Shown: positions 23,333 through 36,500, counted from the stretch's first letter. The stretch: 64,000 nt of DNA from Eutypa lata (GCA_022661535.1 JAKULF010000005.1:5084001-5148000), one strand, 5' to 3'. Made by a program: numbers and translations. The notes: generated by a model not told the origin, from the letters alone.

Positions 23333-23435
23333 GCGGGCAGGGCGGATCTCGTCGGCTACGAACCCCACGCGGCTATGTAGGGCGGGATAAGCGGATTAGG
23401 ATCCATACTATCTCATCCATAGCCGCCCGACCCGC
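23333..23435. mobile_element. Possible hAT-type element terminus (relic)
   Basis: GC-rich block with GCGGGCAGGGCGGAT at the left and CCGCCCGACCCGCCCGAG at the right, i.e. related motifs in opposite orientation, plus GGGCGGGATAAGCGGAT between them. Repeated subterminal CGGGCGGG motifs are common in fungal hAT transposons. No transposase frame and no clear 8-bp duplication were found. Confidence 0.3.
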
Positions 23436-24398
23436 CCGAGTAGCGGTGCATCATCAGAGGCGGCTCACGGCCGCTTGCCAAGGAATACCATCATAGGACT
23501 TACACGATCGACTCACGGGTGGTATCACCAGTTTCATATTCTATGCCGATTTCCTGAAAGCATGACTGATAATTCATAGACCTGCCACGTCGACAATGAA
23601 GAAAACCTTTGTGTTGCCACTCGGCTGCTCTTTCACCTCTTTTCAAGTGTTGGGGGTGGTGTTGATATCGAAGGAAAGGGGCCGACGGTACAACCCTCAC
23701 TAGGACCAAGCAGGTCGCGGCATGGTAGCATCTGGGGGGAAGACAAGCTTTTCGTGGAGTCCCGGGTCCGTGGGACTTTTCGTCTGTCAGCCCTGTCGGA
23801 TGCAGCAGCAGGCGCGCGTCTAGATACCCTCTACCCGGCATAACGACTATTTGCAATGCGGCACCGGCACCTCTTTTCCTAGATGGGGTTACAGGTATAG
23901 CAGGGTCTAGACTACCGCCACAAGTGGGCAGGTGGGATGGTCTTGGAAGCGAGCGATACGTCCCTGATAATGAAAATAGGCAAGCCGCTAGTTGGGGTGC
24001 CGCCAGACACGCGACAGCAGGCAGGCACATGATAATGTAACAGAAGAAACGGGTGATAAGGGTTCTACAACACCATTTATTTCTGCTACAGACGTAGTTA
24101 TGACTCAGTCCTTGTTTTGGAGCTGTGCTACTTGGGATAGGAAGTCGTCCTTCTATTCGTCTCAAAAGGATGTAACATAACACTGGTTTTTGGGAGCTTA
24201 TCACCCAATGATACTATACTATGAAACTAAGCTTGTGTTTTGTGCTTCATAGCCTCTAAGAAATACAGCTTATGGTTCCTGGGACCTACAACATGTGTAT
24301 TTACGATAGACTTCACTAAGGAAATTACTGATAGTTGCATACAATACTTGTATGCTACCTATGTAGGCATAGACTAGTTAGCAGTATGTTCGTTCAAT

Positions 24399-25873
24399 TT
24401 AGTTGAGACGGCCCAAACTCCAAATATTCAAACCGACCTTAACCCCTTTCTTGACAGGCAATCCCGCATGCCAGCTCTCCTCCCACCCAGTCCCCGTGCC
24501 ATCGGGTTTGAAGTTCTCCCAAAAGACCGCGTTTCCAGGAACTACTTTGAACGTGGCGCCTACATAGTCCTCTAACCCTCTATCATCACCATCACTACTT
24601 TCGTCAAGATCCGGACACTCCAGCAACCGCTCGCACCAGCGCTTCCGGTCTGCCTTCCACCTCAGCAGCGGAAATTCGGTCCCGCCGCCCTCGAGATGGC
24701 CCTCATCATCGCCGCCGCCGCCGCCATTAGCGTGAACCCATGCCATGATGCTACTAACCCTCCCCCACTAGAACACATAGTTAGCTACGGTTCTGTATAT
24801 TTCCCCAGTAAGGCAGATACACATATCGTTAAGTAATAAGGAATAAACTCACCCCCCGCGCCCCCGATCCCCAATCAAAGTGGTGAGCGTAATGCCCCTC
24901 AGGTCCATGATAGCGCTGGACACGGAGGCGCTCAACCCATAGGTCGTCGCGCCAGCCCTGGAGAGCGTGCGCGCGGCGCTCTATACACCGCACTAGTCAC
25001 AACATCTAGAGTCAGCAATTATTCTCCTTTATAGATACTTTAGCGAGATTGTGGGTTGAGAGTTCTTGCTTGCTCCCGAACATGTATGTCCCTTTCAGTA
25101 AAACTTTCAAGCACTTTCTGCAGCTAGCCAGCTAGCTAAACATAGAAGAAGAAGAAGAAGAAGAAGGAGATAAATAGGTAACTTCAGGGAGGAATTGGCT
25201 TACCGCCGGCCGTGCGTGGGACCATCGCGACCTCGGAGTCGCGGACCGTGGCGTCGCGGCGCGTCGTCGCCCCGTCGGCTGTTATGGTTGAGGGCTCGAA
25301 TATGGGCTCGCTAGATGGATGGGAAGGTAGGAGATGGTTAGTTGTTTGGTTCGGGTGGAAATGAAGGATAGAGGTAGATATGTATATATATATATAGATA
25401 GATAGATAGATAGGATATGAGGAAGGAAGGAAAGAAGGAAGGTAGGGATAAGATCATATACACCAGGAACCGAAGCGGAACGAAAGGAAAGAAGAGAAAA
25501 AGAACCCAAGCATCATCTGTCAACACAGACCATCATCCAAGACAAGGAGAAAACACACACACACACACACACACACATACCTGATCTCCAAAAGATGCGT
25601 CCGCTCCTCCTCCGACAAGAAGTTCTCCACATAGAGCACGAGGGGGGCCTTCGAGAAAACATGAACCACATAGGCATCGGGAGGGCAGCTCAGCTCCGCC
25701 CCATCGTCCATAGCGAGCAGCGACTCGTTGAGGCGTGGCCTCGGCGTTCGCGGTATGATGCGTTTCTGCTGCTGCTGCTGCTGCTGTTGGTAGTCGGGTC
25801 CGTAGATGTACTCGAGCAGCGGGTTGGAGAAGAAGAGCAGGCAGGCTAGGGCTGCTACGACGTAGGGGAACAT
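24399..25873 (-). CDS. Prolyl 4-hydroxylase-like 2-oxoglutarate/Fe(II) dioxygenase
   Basis: Four exons on the minus strand: 25581-25873, 25204-25310, 24853-24992 and 24399-24767, 302 aa. The protein starts with a hydrophobic signal-anchor (MFPYVVAALACLLFF), then a Gln run encoded by (CTG)n. The P4Hc domain has VLYVENFLSEEERTHLLEI, a substrate-loop region (SEVAMVPRTAG), the iron-binding HxD (HYAHHFDWG) and, near the C-terminus, the distal His and oxoglutarate-binding Lys in SWHAGLPVKKGVKVGLN. All three iron ligands and the Lys are therefore present, so catalytic activity is plausible. Likely ER or secretory location. The protein substrate is unknown. The first intron (25311-25580) begins with a (TG)n run and also contains TA/GATA repeats. 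Confidence 0.9.
25381..25413. repeat. TA/GATA compound microsatellite in an intron
   Basis: Alternating TA followed by (GATA)n on the plus strand, inside intron 1 of the dioxygenase gene. A separate (CA)n tract abuts the donor at 25555-25576. Confidence 0.85.
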
Positions 25874-26585
25874 CTCGTCTTGTTGAGCCTCCTGCCTGGA
25901 GCTGTTGAATGTATGTTTTTCTTCTTCTCTTCTTCGTTGATCTTTGTGTTTCTGTGTTGGCTTTGCTTTGCTTTGTGTCACGTCTCCCTCTATCACCGCA
26001 GCTCTCCTTTTTCTTCGACGTGCTTGATTAGTCGTTCATGCGTGCGTATGTACGTGCATACATACATATGTACATTCACTTAAAAGCAAGCTTGCTTAAG
26101 TCACGCACGCTCTCTCTTTCTCTCTCACACCCTCTCGCCGTCTCTTTCTCTCTCGATCTAGTTAGTTAAATCCCTTTACAAAACTTACAGGTAAGCAGAA
26201 CAACAAAACACTGCCACTATTATCATATATAGCTAGCTAGCTATCTATAAAATAAGGAGGGCACAGTAGAACTACTACGTGATTGGTTAGTTAGTTGATC
26301 GACATAATTACTTATAAATGTACATCGTAAACTGTCTGGGCTGCTGGGGGAGAAAGTGCAACAATTAATGATGCATACGACGATGGATTTTCTGGGGCCT
26401 TGAATCGGACCAATCGGATGACGTAGAAATCATACGTACATACATAGGAGCAAGGATCCTTTTATACGCCTACACATGACATGTGCAGCAAATATTTATG
26501 TATAACCGTCTTTCTTGTAACTTGGTTTAGTGATATGCATGCTATGACCGATAAAAAAAATATATATGAATACGCTACATAGATA
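25874..26585. other. Intergenic between dioxygenase and PBN1
   Basis: About 0.7 kb of pyrimidine-rich promoter sequence for the dioxygenase and the 3' flank of PBN1. It includes a CT-rich stretch at 26110-26155 and a TAGC repeat near 26230. No gene. Confidence 0.6.
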
Positions 26586-28439
26586 TCACTGCAGTTTCTT
26601 CTCACCAACCACCTTCTCCTTCTCCTTCTCCTTCCGCACCCCCTGATCACCACCACCATACCCGGACCTAACATAAACCCCCACCAACTTCCACACAACC
26701 CACGCGAAGCCCAACAAGACCACAGCAGCGGTGCCGGACCTAACCCAGGCGGCCTTGTCGAGATCAAGCACCGGCACCTTCACACTGTTCATCAGAACCC
26801 CAACCCCAACCCCATCATCCCAACCTCCCTCCTCCCCGAGCAGCTTCTTCATCGGCTCCGGACTGACATGCCAGAACTGCGTGCGGGGCCCAAACAGCCC
26901 ATCGTACCCCAGATTCGCGCGGTCGAAGGGGCTATTGGGGAACTTGGTGCCCTCCTCGGCGGGACAGGCCCAGAACACGGCCGGGTAGGGGACCTCGATC
27001 TCGGCGTAGCCGCCGGGGGCGGGCGCCAGGTAGCGCAGGTGAAGGGGGATCTCGGCGGTCCAGCTTGTCTCCCCTTCTTTGTCTGAATCCGCTTTACCAG
27101 CAGTAGTACGAGTACGAGTAGAGGAAGAGGACGAGGAAGAGGGAGGTCGGAGCTCGAGCAAGACGCTGGAACCCCACACCTGCATGACGTAGTCCGGGGC
27201 CTCGAGATCGACGGGCTGGCTGGCGTAGCGCAGGGCGGTCAGGTTCTTGGAGGCCAGGAACAGCTCGTCGGCCAGCTGGTACCTGTCGGCGAAGATGGAC
27301 CGCGGGAGTGTCAAATAGGCGTGTAAAGAGCAAGGCGACTCTTCCTCGCCATCTTCGCCCTCTTCCACGACCGGAGCCCGAGTCGGGCCCTCGAATCGTA
27401 ACTGTAGTGTTGGGTGCAGACCCGTCGGGGACAGGAACGCAGCGGAGAAGGTAGAGCGCTGCTGCTGCGGCAGCGGCGGCGGTGCGGGCATGTGGCGCGA
27501 GGGGAAGCTGAACAGCACGGGCGACGGCTTCGTGTCCTCGCCCAGCACGGTCAGCAGGCCCGTGACGCCGAGCTCGTGGGGCTCGACGTGCGGTGATTCA
27601 TCGGGCGTCAGGATCCCGACTTCCACTCTGTGTTCGGGGTGGTCCGCGTGCTCGTTGCTCAGAGATATGGGTTGGGACTCGCGCGGCCACGTCGCGGTGA
27701 GCTTCGCCGCGTGCGATATCGTGTCGTAGGAGAAGTCGAGGGATGTCGCTGAGGCGAGGCGGCCGATTTTCTCGGTGCAGTCCGACGACGGGGAGGAAGA
27801 GGAGGAGGAAGAGGAGGGGTCGGGAAGACAGGCATATTTGTTGGCGTAGAGAGCGAAGTGTGTTAGGCTCGGGAGGGGGTGGTAGTATTGGTAGGCTGCG
27901 GAGTGGGAGAAGCGGTCGTTTGGGAGTCTTGTGAACGATTCCTTAAAGAGATGTCAATAAATAGTCTACATAGGCCAAAGTGTATTTCCATATGGGTAAG
28001 CTTACAAGCAGAGTAGAACAATCCGATACACCAAACGTAGTTCGGATCAAAGGACAAAGTAGTTCACTGTGCGAAAGGTGGTTAATCTCGGGAGGTCTAG
28101 AAAAGCATCTCGCAGGTATGTATAGACTATAACTTACGGGCCAGGGCCCGTCTTCTCGCCCTGTCCCGGCGTGTAGAAGACGTGAAGCCCAGGGGGCAGT
28201 CTGGAGTTCCAGGGCCCGATAGACTCGTAAGGGTAGGGGCTAGCCCATCGGATATGAAGCTCGTGGGACTTGCGAAGGAGCTCTTGGAGCTCGGCTGGTA
28301 GCTCTTGTAGGCTCAGGGTGATGCGGTCCTCGCGGACAGCCAATACGTCCGGCCCGGATATCGAGCGGCGTGCCACCTTCAAGGAGGTCGGCTCGATGCC
28401 GTCTTCGTTCTTATGAAAGAATGTGGTTCTTTGACGCAT
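26586..28439 (-). CDS. PBN1: Pbn1/PIG-X, GPI mannosyltransferase I subunit
   Basis: Three exons on the minus strand: 28138-28439, 28006-28066 and 26586-27941, 572 aa. The introns at 28067-28137 and 27942-28005 close in frame. A lumenal N-terminal half contains ELHIRWASPYPYES, PPGLHVFYTPG and, spanning exon 2, LLCPLIRTTFGVSDC. The PIG-X domain near residues 350-520 is clear from LHLRYLAPAPGGYAEIEVPYP, AVFWACPAEEGTKF and NPFDRANLGYDGLFGP-like sequence. One C-terminal membrane helix (AVVLLGFAWVVWKLVGVYV) and a short Lys/Glu tail follow. Pbn1 stabilises Gpi14, the ER enzyme that adds the first mannose to GPI precursors. The start is the ATG of MRQRTTFFH; 19 upstream in-frame codons look like 5' UTR. 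Confidence 0.93.
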
Positions 28440-29513
28440 TTTTAAAGATTCTATTCTACTATGATGTAGGAACTCGACAAACACAAAAAAGACCACACAA
28501 TCTATGTACGTATAAGCTATAACTATGAGTGGTAGAAAGCTATGGTGTAATCAATGATTAGAGCTAGAGCTACTTCGTAGTATTTCGAGGGTTGTTACTT
28601 ATCGGGCCCCACAATAGCCCAAGCTCATTTGAGATGATCACCCGGATGACCTCCTACGACACACGAAGTATGTACTTTGCAGAAACAGGCAGGTTGCAAG
28701 CCATGCGATCATCCAGCTCATTATCACATGGTAGGGCAATCTTCGCGATTGAAACCCATCTTACGATTTTTGGACTATAGCATTATGAATTTAGAGAGCC
28801 AGTACTGCATGGTGTCATGTCATAACTGATCTTCAAACATGTATGTATAAAGATCTCAAATATATATACATACTTATATATAGTCTGATGGTTTCGTATC
28901 CTGATTCGCAAGGAGGCTACCAAATAGATCAACGAGAAGATGTTTACCTGATGAGATGAGATACATAACTGCATACATAGGTCCCTTACCGTGCAATGAC
29001 TAATTAAGCAAATATGTTCGTATCATGTTCTGATTGTTTGCATCACGCTCAAAACGTACGTCCTAGTCAAACATATGTACTTCAGATGTCGAACCAAACG
29101 ACCAAAGAGCTCTATTAATACCGATCTATCTTCCCTATTTGTTTAGGTTTCTTGTCCCTAGGCCCGGACCTTACAGTTAGGAAGAGCCTGTCTGTCTGTT
29201 GTTGCATGCAATGCCTCTGCTTTCTGCTTTTGTTTGTATAGTAACATCAAAGGAAGTAACGCCTCCCCCGGTATGATGAAGAGTTTGATGCATGAGTTGT
29301 CCCCTTTCCGCGGCATAAGTAATCAATAAGTATGCAGATGTCCCCCCTTAGCGCTGTGCAAACTTTGCCCATCTTTCAAATGCAGCCCGATGCCCTTAGG
29401 AACCTGGCATGGTTATGCCCATTTCTCTATTATTTATAATTTCTAACACCCTTCCTCTACTGTCACTTCCGCACGTCCTAGTACAAGGCAGCCATCCTAC
29501 CGATAGGGTCATC
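28440..29513. other. Intergenic region between tandem minus-strand genes
   Basis: About 1.1 kb holding the PBN1 promoter and the 3' flank of the RING-like gene. AT-rich with TA-rich patches at 28855-28885. No coding or RNA feature recognised. Confidence 0.6.
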
Positions 29514-32500
29514 CTATTCCCATCGACGGCCCTCGCGCTCGGCTTCTAGTCGCCTCATACGAGCTTCTTCCTCATCCGTGTTGACTGCCTCACTCCGACG
29601 ACTCTTGCGCCGGCTACCGCGATCATCACCACCATCTCGACCACGTTTCTTGCCAGCAAGACCTGCCAAACCCGCAATTCGCTGGGCTTCCTTCAGCAGA
29701 CGTTCGCGATCTCGGGCTTCGCGCTCCAGCGTATGAGGATCCTTCGAAGGACCCGTAGGTGCCGGTTTCGGACCGACTGCCGAGGACTGCGATGGGCGGC
29801 GTGATGGTTCGTTGTCATTTCTAGAGTCCGAAGGTCTGCCATTGGAACCTTTGGTTTCCGTTCCTGATGTTGGCTTGTTGCTTGCGCCCTTGATGGAGAA
29901 ACTACCTCGTGGTCCAGTAGGTGGGTTAAACGCCTTGTCCGAGGGCTCGATAGGAGTGAGCGGTGTCGTTGAAGATTTCCCACTACGGTGACGGCGCTCC
30001 TTATCGCGCTCACGTCGCTCTTTTCTTCTTTCGTGGTCTCTATCCTTCTCTCGTTCTCTATCGCGCTCTCGGTCGTAATCGCGATCATGATCACGATCAC
30101 GGTCACGACGAGAACGGTGGCTTGATTTTCGATGACGGTCATGATCGCTCTCTTTTTCTTTTTCCTTATCCTTGTCACGATCCCTCCGCTTCTCATCACG
30201 GTCGCGGTGGCTTCGGTGACTAGATCGCTTATGCTCACGCTCATCCGGTGATGGCGATCTAGATGCCGGCGCATACTTATCATCTTTGGTTCGGCCGCTA
30301 TAGTCATCCTCCCTAGTAGACTTTCTTCTGCTCTTATGTTTCCGATCGCGATATTCATCACCATGGCCTTCACCAGACAAGGACTCCGAACGGTGTCGCC
30401 TATGTCGGCGAGACTCTCTACGGTCCCGGCTGCGGCTACGGCTAGGACTTCGACTTCTAGACCTCGAGCGTTCGCCATGCCGGCCACGGCTCTTCTCATC
30501 TAAATCACGGTCTCGCCCATGTTCACGAAGATGTCGATCTGGATCCTTGCGTGAATGCAGAGAACTACTCCGTGACTTTTGGGGCTCTTCCAGAGGACTA
30601 GCCACAGCTTGAGCACTTGCGCCTGAACTAAGGCCTGGGTCACCAGCGATAAGGCCACGCGCTTTAAGACGATGAAAGCTAGTGTTAGGGAGCCCCTGAC
30701 GCATGGCCTTGGGACCTGTAGGAGCATTTAATGGTGCTTCCACTAGGGGAGACTGACGACCGATCAAACTAGCAGGCCCTTGAGGGATAGGACGCTGACC
30801 TGCTGACGATACATCAACATTACCATTGGCAATATCATTATGTGCTTCTCCAGATTGTTGCACATCTGCACTGGCCGATTTCTCGTGTGATACTACTAGG
30901 TTGTCGGATCCTTCGGTAGCATCACGACCATCTCCTTGACCATTTTCCCCAGCCTGACCACCCTGGCTTGATCCCGGACGTATCGTCCTACCGAATTCGT
31001 CAACTTCTTTACCAGTCTTGCCCTCCGCACCTTGGTCATTCCCTGCTTCATTGCCATTAGCTGCAGATTGGCTGTCATTACTACCCGGGAACTGGTTTGT
31101 CTGCTCGGCCCAGTTTCCATTCATGTTGTTATAGCCTTGGTGTTGGTAACCGCCGCGGTTGTAGCCTCCGTAGAAATTACGTCCCCGGCCTCTTCCCCGG
31201 TATCCATAGTTGCCTCGACGATAGTCATTGAACTGGTTCTGGTGACCGTAATTACGGAAGCCTGGGTTAAAGTTGCCAAAGTCACCATTTCCCATGCTAG
31301 GAGCATTTGGATTGAAATTATCTTGGCCGACGTTCCATGATTGTTGTCCGTTCCAGTCATTACTACCACCGTTGAAACCATTCATTCCCATGTTCATGTT
31401 CATGCCATTCATGCCTTGCGCACCAAAGCCACCGTTCATAAACATGTTCTGCATCATCATCGGGTTCATGCCCATGTCCATACCTACATGATAGTTCTTA
31501 GCAATGTGGATTTCAGAGGACTAGTGAGTTTGACTTACCCATCACGGGAAAAGAACCGAAAGCTGCCGGGTTCATTCCATTCTGCATGGCCATCATCATC
31601 TGCATCTGGTTCATGTCTCCACCACCAAAATTCATGAAGTTTCCATTCATAGGACCTATTCCAGATTGCCCGGATTGCTCATCACCAGCATCGTCTTGGC
31701 TTTGACCATTCTCAACGGCCTCTTCTGCGGGTGCCGTATCTTCCCCTTCCTGCCCCGATGGCACGAGGACTTTAGAATCTTCGCCTTCCAAAGACTCGCC
31801 CCGGCGTTGGTCTTCAGCTGACGACTCCTAATAAAACGTTAGACAAGCCTCAAACGTATATGTCGGGTGTGAGCTAAACATACCTGTGGAGGCTGAGTAT
31901 CCTCCATTTGATCTTGAGCAATGGGATTCTCGCCATTAGACTCGGCCGTAGTACGAGCCTCTTCAGGTGCCACAGAAAGTGAAGTAGTATCACCATATTG
32001 GTTCACAGTGGAATCCTGGGGAGGTGCAATGGGTGTTTCTGTTTGGGTAGGAGTAGGCGTGGCCTGGACAGGAGTTGAAGGTGTGGACTCGTTGGTAGGC
32101 TTTGGCCGAGCAGCTTCGCGCTTCCTCTCTTCCGTCTTCAGAAACACTCTGATAGTAGTTCTGAGAGATTTGTAGACGGTGCAATCGGCGGCGGATACAG
32201 GTGAGTGCTCGCAGACCGGGCATGACGATGGGAGAGTAGACTGGCCTGGTCTGGGTTAGTGGAAAGAATCGCGGAACAGGACCCTAGGTATACATACAAT
32301 TTTCGCAAATGGCAGTCTCGCAACAAGGCAATCGGAAGGCATTTATAGCTAACTTGCTGCAGATGGCGCAGCGAAGCTTAGTGGGTAACTCATCCTGTGT
32401 AAGAGAGCTTGGATTTCAATTAGCAAAAAGAGGTTTCGCATGGATAACTCCAGCCAATAGCGACGGTGTTAAATGGAAATACATACTTGGCAAGCTCAAT

Positions 32501-32524
32501 CTGAGCTGCTGTTAAAGCAGCCAT
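29514..32524 (-). CDS. RING/U-box-like, Arg/Ser-rich nuclear protein
   Basis: Five exons on the minus strand: 32487-32524, 32298-32407, 31884-32245, 31539-31827 and 29514-31483, 922 aa. An N-terminal zinc-binding module, split by an intron, reads CAICSKLA...LPCCETAIC|ENC...CPVCEHSPV, resembling the RING of RBBP6/Mpe1-like proteins, but the DWNN domain and zinc knuckle of Mpe1 are absent. A Pro/Thr/Gln-rich linker, a Met/Asn/Gly-rich block (MQNMFMNGGFGAQG) and an RGG/YG-type segment (RRGNYGYRGRGRGRN) come next. A long SR/RD-rich tract with alternating Arg-Ser and Arg-Asp residues makes up the C-terminal half. These features suggest a ubiquitin-ligase-like factor in mRNA processing or splicing. 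The exon 2 acceptor is ambiguous: 32407 keeps the strong GTATGT donor in frame, while 32394 has a better acceptor but needs a weaker donor. Confidence 0.82.
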
Positions 32525-33279
32525 CTTCGGTAAAGAAGAGAATATCAGAGTTGTTGGTTGTTGCACATGGAAATATCTGGTGGGTTGTGGAAGTATGAAG
32601 TTTTGCGCAGACAGGAAAGTCTTTCTATGGTGCCGAAGAAGGTGAAGTAGTTAACTATCGGTATAATAAAACAGATGCAGCGTACTGGATTAGTCCACGC
32701 GACTAAACGCGAAGGCTAGCCCAAATATAGTGCAGTCATGAGAGATGCTGATTGACGGTGACACGCAGTCTAGTTACTGTAGTCAAACTTCGTCAGACGT
32801 TGATGTGTATTTGATGTTTTTTGGCCACAGGGCACGCGCGCAAATGAAGTTGAAGAAGGTGGAGCCGGTTGGGATGAAGCAGTAAGAAAAAATGTGCAAC
32901 TTGATCTCTCTCTTTTTTCCTTCCAGACGCGCCAAAGTACCTACTGCCTACTAAGATGTAGGTAGTTAGGTACTATACTAATCTCCCAACTCACTAGTAC
33001 TATGTAATTAAGTGGCTTTTAGACTTTAATAAGTAGGACACAGGTAGGTAACTAAAAGGCTCGACAATCACTCAATTACGCAATACATGTAGGTAGATAG
33101 ATGTGTAGGTAGTTAATAGTGCTTTGCATCTTCAGCCGTTTTCTAGCCAGGCTGTTAGATAGATGATAAAACTTGAATTAGCGCTTGGGCAGGTGAGACC
33201 AATCGGCTTAACTACATGTATTCATTCACTACGTAGTTAACCGTTGCAATCTCTTAATTGGATATTTACTTCGTTAAAC
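32525..33279. other. Intergenic flank left of the retrotransposon
   Basis: Promoter side of the RING-like gene followed by sequence rich in TAGGTAG-type short repeats. Base composition is ordinary up to the retrotransposon edge at 33284. No gene. Confidence 0.6.
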
Positions 33280-33283
33280 CTGC
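33280..33283. other. Target-site duplication, left copy (CTGC)
   Basis: CTGC immediately precedes the TGTG start of the left LTR. The same four bases follow the right LTR at 39044-39047. If the LTR were taken to start one base later, the duplication would be CTGCT, 5 bp. Confidence 0.7.
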
Positions 33284-33541
33284 TGTGCTTTCTGGTCCCA
33301 CTTCCTTATAGGCCTTGGTGCTTACGTAATGTATTTACTAGGATTATTTAAAATGTAAGATTTTTTTTAATTAATTATTAAAATAAAATAAAATCCTTTT
33401 ATAAATTATTTAAATAATAATTATAATAAAAAATTTTTAAAATTAAAGAAATTTTAAAGTAATTTATAAGTTTTTTACTTTTTATATAATGTTTTAATTA
33501 TTTTTTTTATTTTTTAATTAACGTTTTTTATAAGATTTATA
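33284..33541. repeat. Left LTR of the RIP-mutated element
   Basis: 258 bp. The outer part, up to about 33400, keeps normal G and C content (for example CTTCCTTATAGGCC). The inner part is almost all A and T. The inner half of this copy is mutated relative to the right LTR. Confidence 0.93.
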
Positions 33542-36500
33542 TTATCCTTTTCGTTTTAAATAATTATTTTAATTATTATAAAAAAATATTTTTTTTTAAA
33601 GTTTTTAACGATTTTTTTTAAATAATCGTTAATTAATATATTAAAAACTTTATATAAAATAATCGTTTTTTACGTACGAAGAAAATAAATTAATGTTATT
33701 ATATTTAATATTTAAATTAATTCTTTTAAGATTTTATAACTTATACGTATTTCTTAAATAATAATTTATAATTACTTAAGAATTATCGTAATAAAGTTCG
33801 TATTTATTTTACCGTTAACGTACGCGCAAAACCTAATCGCTTATAACAAAAATACGAATTAATTTTTTTTTTTCTTATAAATACATTTGTATTTAATTTC
33901 ATAATGCTTTTAATTTATTATAATAATTTTTAATTATTAACGTTTCGTAATGTTTTATTAATTATTTTATAAATAGTATTTTTTCTTTTTTAATTAAATT
34001 TTAAATATATTCGATATATTTTATAAAGTGTTATTTTTATAAAAATTAAATATTAAATAATAAAAAGAAATTATTATATTCGCTTATTTTAAGTGTTTTA
34101 TTATAAATTATAAAAGCGCGTTAAAGTAATTCGAAAAGATTTCGTATTATAAAATTAAATTAATATTTATATAATATTATTTTTTTAATGTTATTATTTA
34201 TTTTTTTAACTTTTTCGTTATTACGTAATCATAACGGTGTTATCGATTTAATTACGAAATTATATTAACGATGTTATTTTAATATTATTTCGTTCGTAAA
34301 AGCGTTTATATTATTATTAATTTACTTTTTAAAATATTTAAAAAAATCTTTAATTTAATTAAAAAATAAAATAATGTTTTCGAATTTTATAAATAATATA
34401 ATTTAAGTTATTATTTAATCGATAATATATTTAATAATAATTAAAATAATTATTTTATTTAAAAACGTATAATCGATAATTTATTTCGTAAATAATATAA
34501 ATAATTAAATTAAATAAAAATTAAAAAGAAATTAATTTAACTTTTTTATTAATTAATAAATGAAATATTTAATTATAATTTATTACGTTATAAAAGTAAT
34601 TTTAAAGTATTAATATTATTTAAAAACATTTTAAAATATTATTTTTATAATAATATATTTTTAATTATAATAAATTTTCTTTAACTTTATTAATAATTTT
34701 TTATAATTAATTATTTTTTATAATGTTTAAATATTTATAATTATTTTTATTATATAAAACAAGTCGTTTAATAGTTTTTTATACTTTATTATTTTATATA
34801 ATTTCTTTTAATATAAAATAAAATGTTTTTTTATTTAATTTATTTATATTTTAACGAAAAGTAAAACATCGTAATAAAGAAACTTATAAATAACTTAAAA
34901 GTTAATTTTATTTAATTCGTAAAAATATTAAATAAAGTTTCGTTTAAAGGTTTTTTCGAAAAGTAAAGTTAAGTTTTTTATTAAATAAAAAAATTAAAAA
35001 AAATAATTTATTAATATATTAATTTTATTAACGTAATATAATATTTTAATTTTATAATATTTAATTAAATTTAAAAATTAAATTATTTTTATTAATTATT
35101 TTATCTTTATATTTAAAGTTTTAAAAAACTTATAATTAATTATTATTATTACGTTTTCGCTTTCGATTTAATAACGCTAATATTATATAATAAGTATTAT
35201 TTTTAAAAGTTTTTTTTTTTATATTAAATATCGTAATTATATATTAATAAGTTTCTTCGAAAAATAAACAATTAAATAAAATATAAATCAATTATCGTTA
35301 ATATATATATATAATTATAAAAATATTATATTAACGTAATATTAATTAATATTTATTTTAATAATAAACGGCAATTATTAATTAAATTTACGTATAATAA
35401 ATATAATTATTATTAAATCGCAAATTATTTATTAAATAATTTTTACTTTTAAATTTAATATAATTATTACATTTTTTAATTCGCTTATTAAAGTTATTAA
35501 TAATAATGTAATTTTCGAATAATTTTTTATTAAATAATAAAAGTAATTAATTATATTAACGAATGCGTATACTTAAATAATAATTTTTAACTTAAGTTTT
35601 TCCTTAATCGTAATAACTTTTATTAAATTTATTTCGATTTCTTTATTAAAAATTAAAAACTTAAAAAATACTTTCTTTTTTATAAACATTCATAATTTAA
35701 TAATATTTAAAATTATATTATAATTAAATAATCGTTAAAATAATTTAAATAAATACTTGTAAAACTACTTTAATAAATCTACTTATATTATAATATTATT
35801 AAATAAATCAAATAAAAATTCTCGAAAAAATATTAAAATTTCTTTTATAAAAGCTTAAAAAATTACTAATACATTATAAAAATTAAACGACATTATTATT
35901 TATTTATAAAGCTTGAATAAAGTTACGAAAGTTGTTTTCTTAATGTTTAACTTATATATCTCAATATATTAAAACTTATTTTTAAAATTTAAAAACATAT
36001 ATTATAAATATTTTATTATTTATTAAATCTTATCTATTACATTTAACAATAAATATACATTTTTTTTAATTCTTTTATTAAGTTTTTTAAAATTATAATA
36101 AAATTATTAAATAATATATTTATTATTTTTAAAAAGCTTTATTATTTAACTTAATACTTTTTTAAATATAAATAAAATTAATACTTTTTAAAAACTTTAA
36201 TCTTTATATATTATTATATCTTTATATTTATTTATAAAAACACGTATAACTTATATTTATAATAAATTATATTTATATAATAATAATTTAATTAAAAGAT
36301 TATTATTTATATTAATATAATATTTAATTTTTATTTTTATCGAAATACATTTTTCGATAAATTTAAATAACTTTAAAAATTAATTAATATATTATTATAA
36401 AAAAACGTTAATTTAAAAATCATTAATAAATATATTTTTATTTTAACGTATTTAATACTCTTTTAATTATATATATATAAATTTTATAATGTAATTATTT

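Larger units (their letters stand above)
22020..24398. other. 2.4-kb gene-poor region with possible transposon remnant
   Basis: No convincing gene. It has a (TA)n microsatellite at 22286-22307. Two longer minus-strand frames (22828-23259 and 23500-24204) do not resemble known families. A GC-rich block at 23333-23435 has repeated CGGGCGGG-type motifs in opposite orientations like the ends of fungal hAT elements. The stretch presumably includes the promoter of the sulfotransferase-like gene. Confidence 0.5.

Noticed and set aside
23500..24204. 235-codon minus-strand open frame
   Set aside because: No recognisable motif, Cys/Arg/Pro-rich composition like translated GC-rich spacer, no splice context. 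Could only be kept with transcript support.
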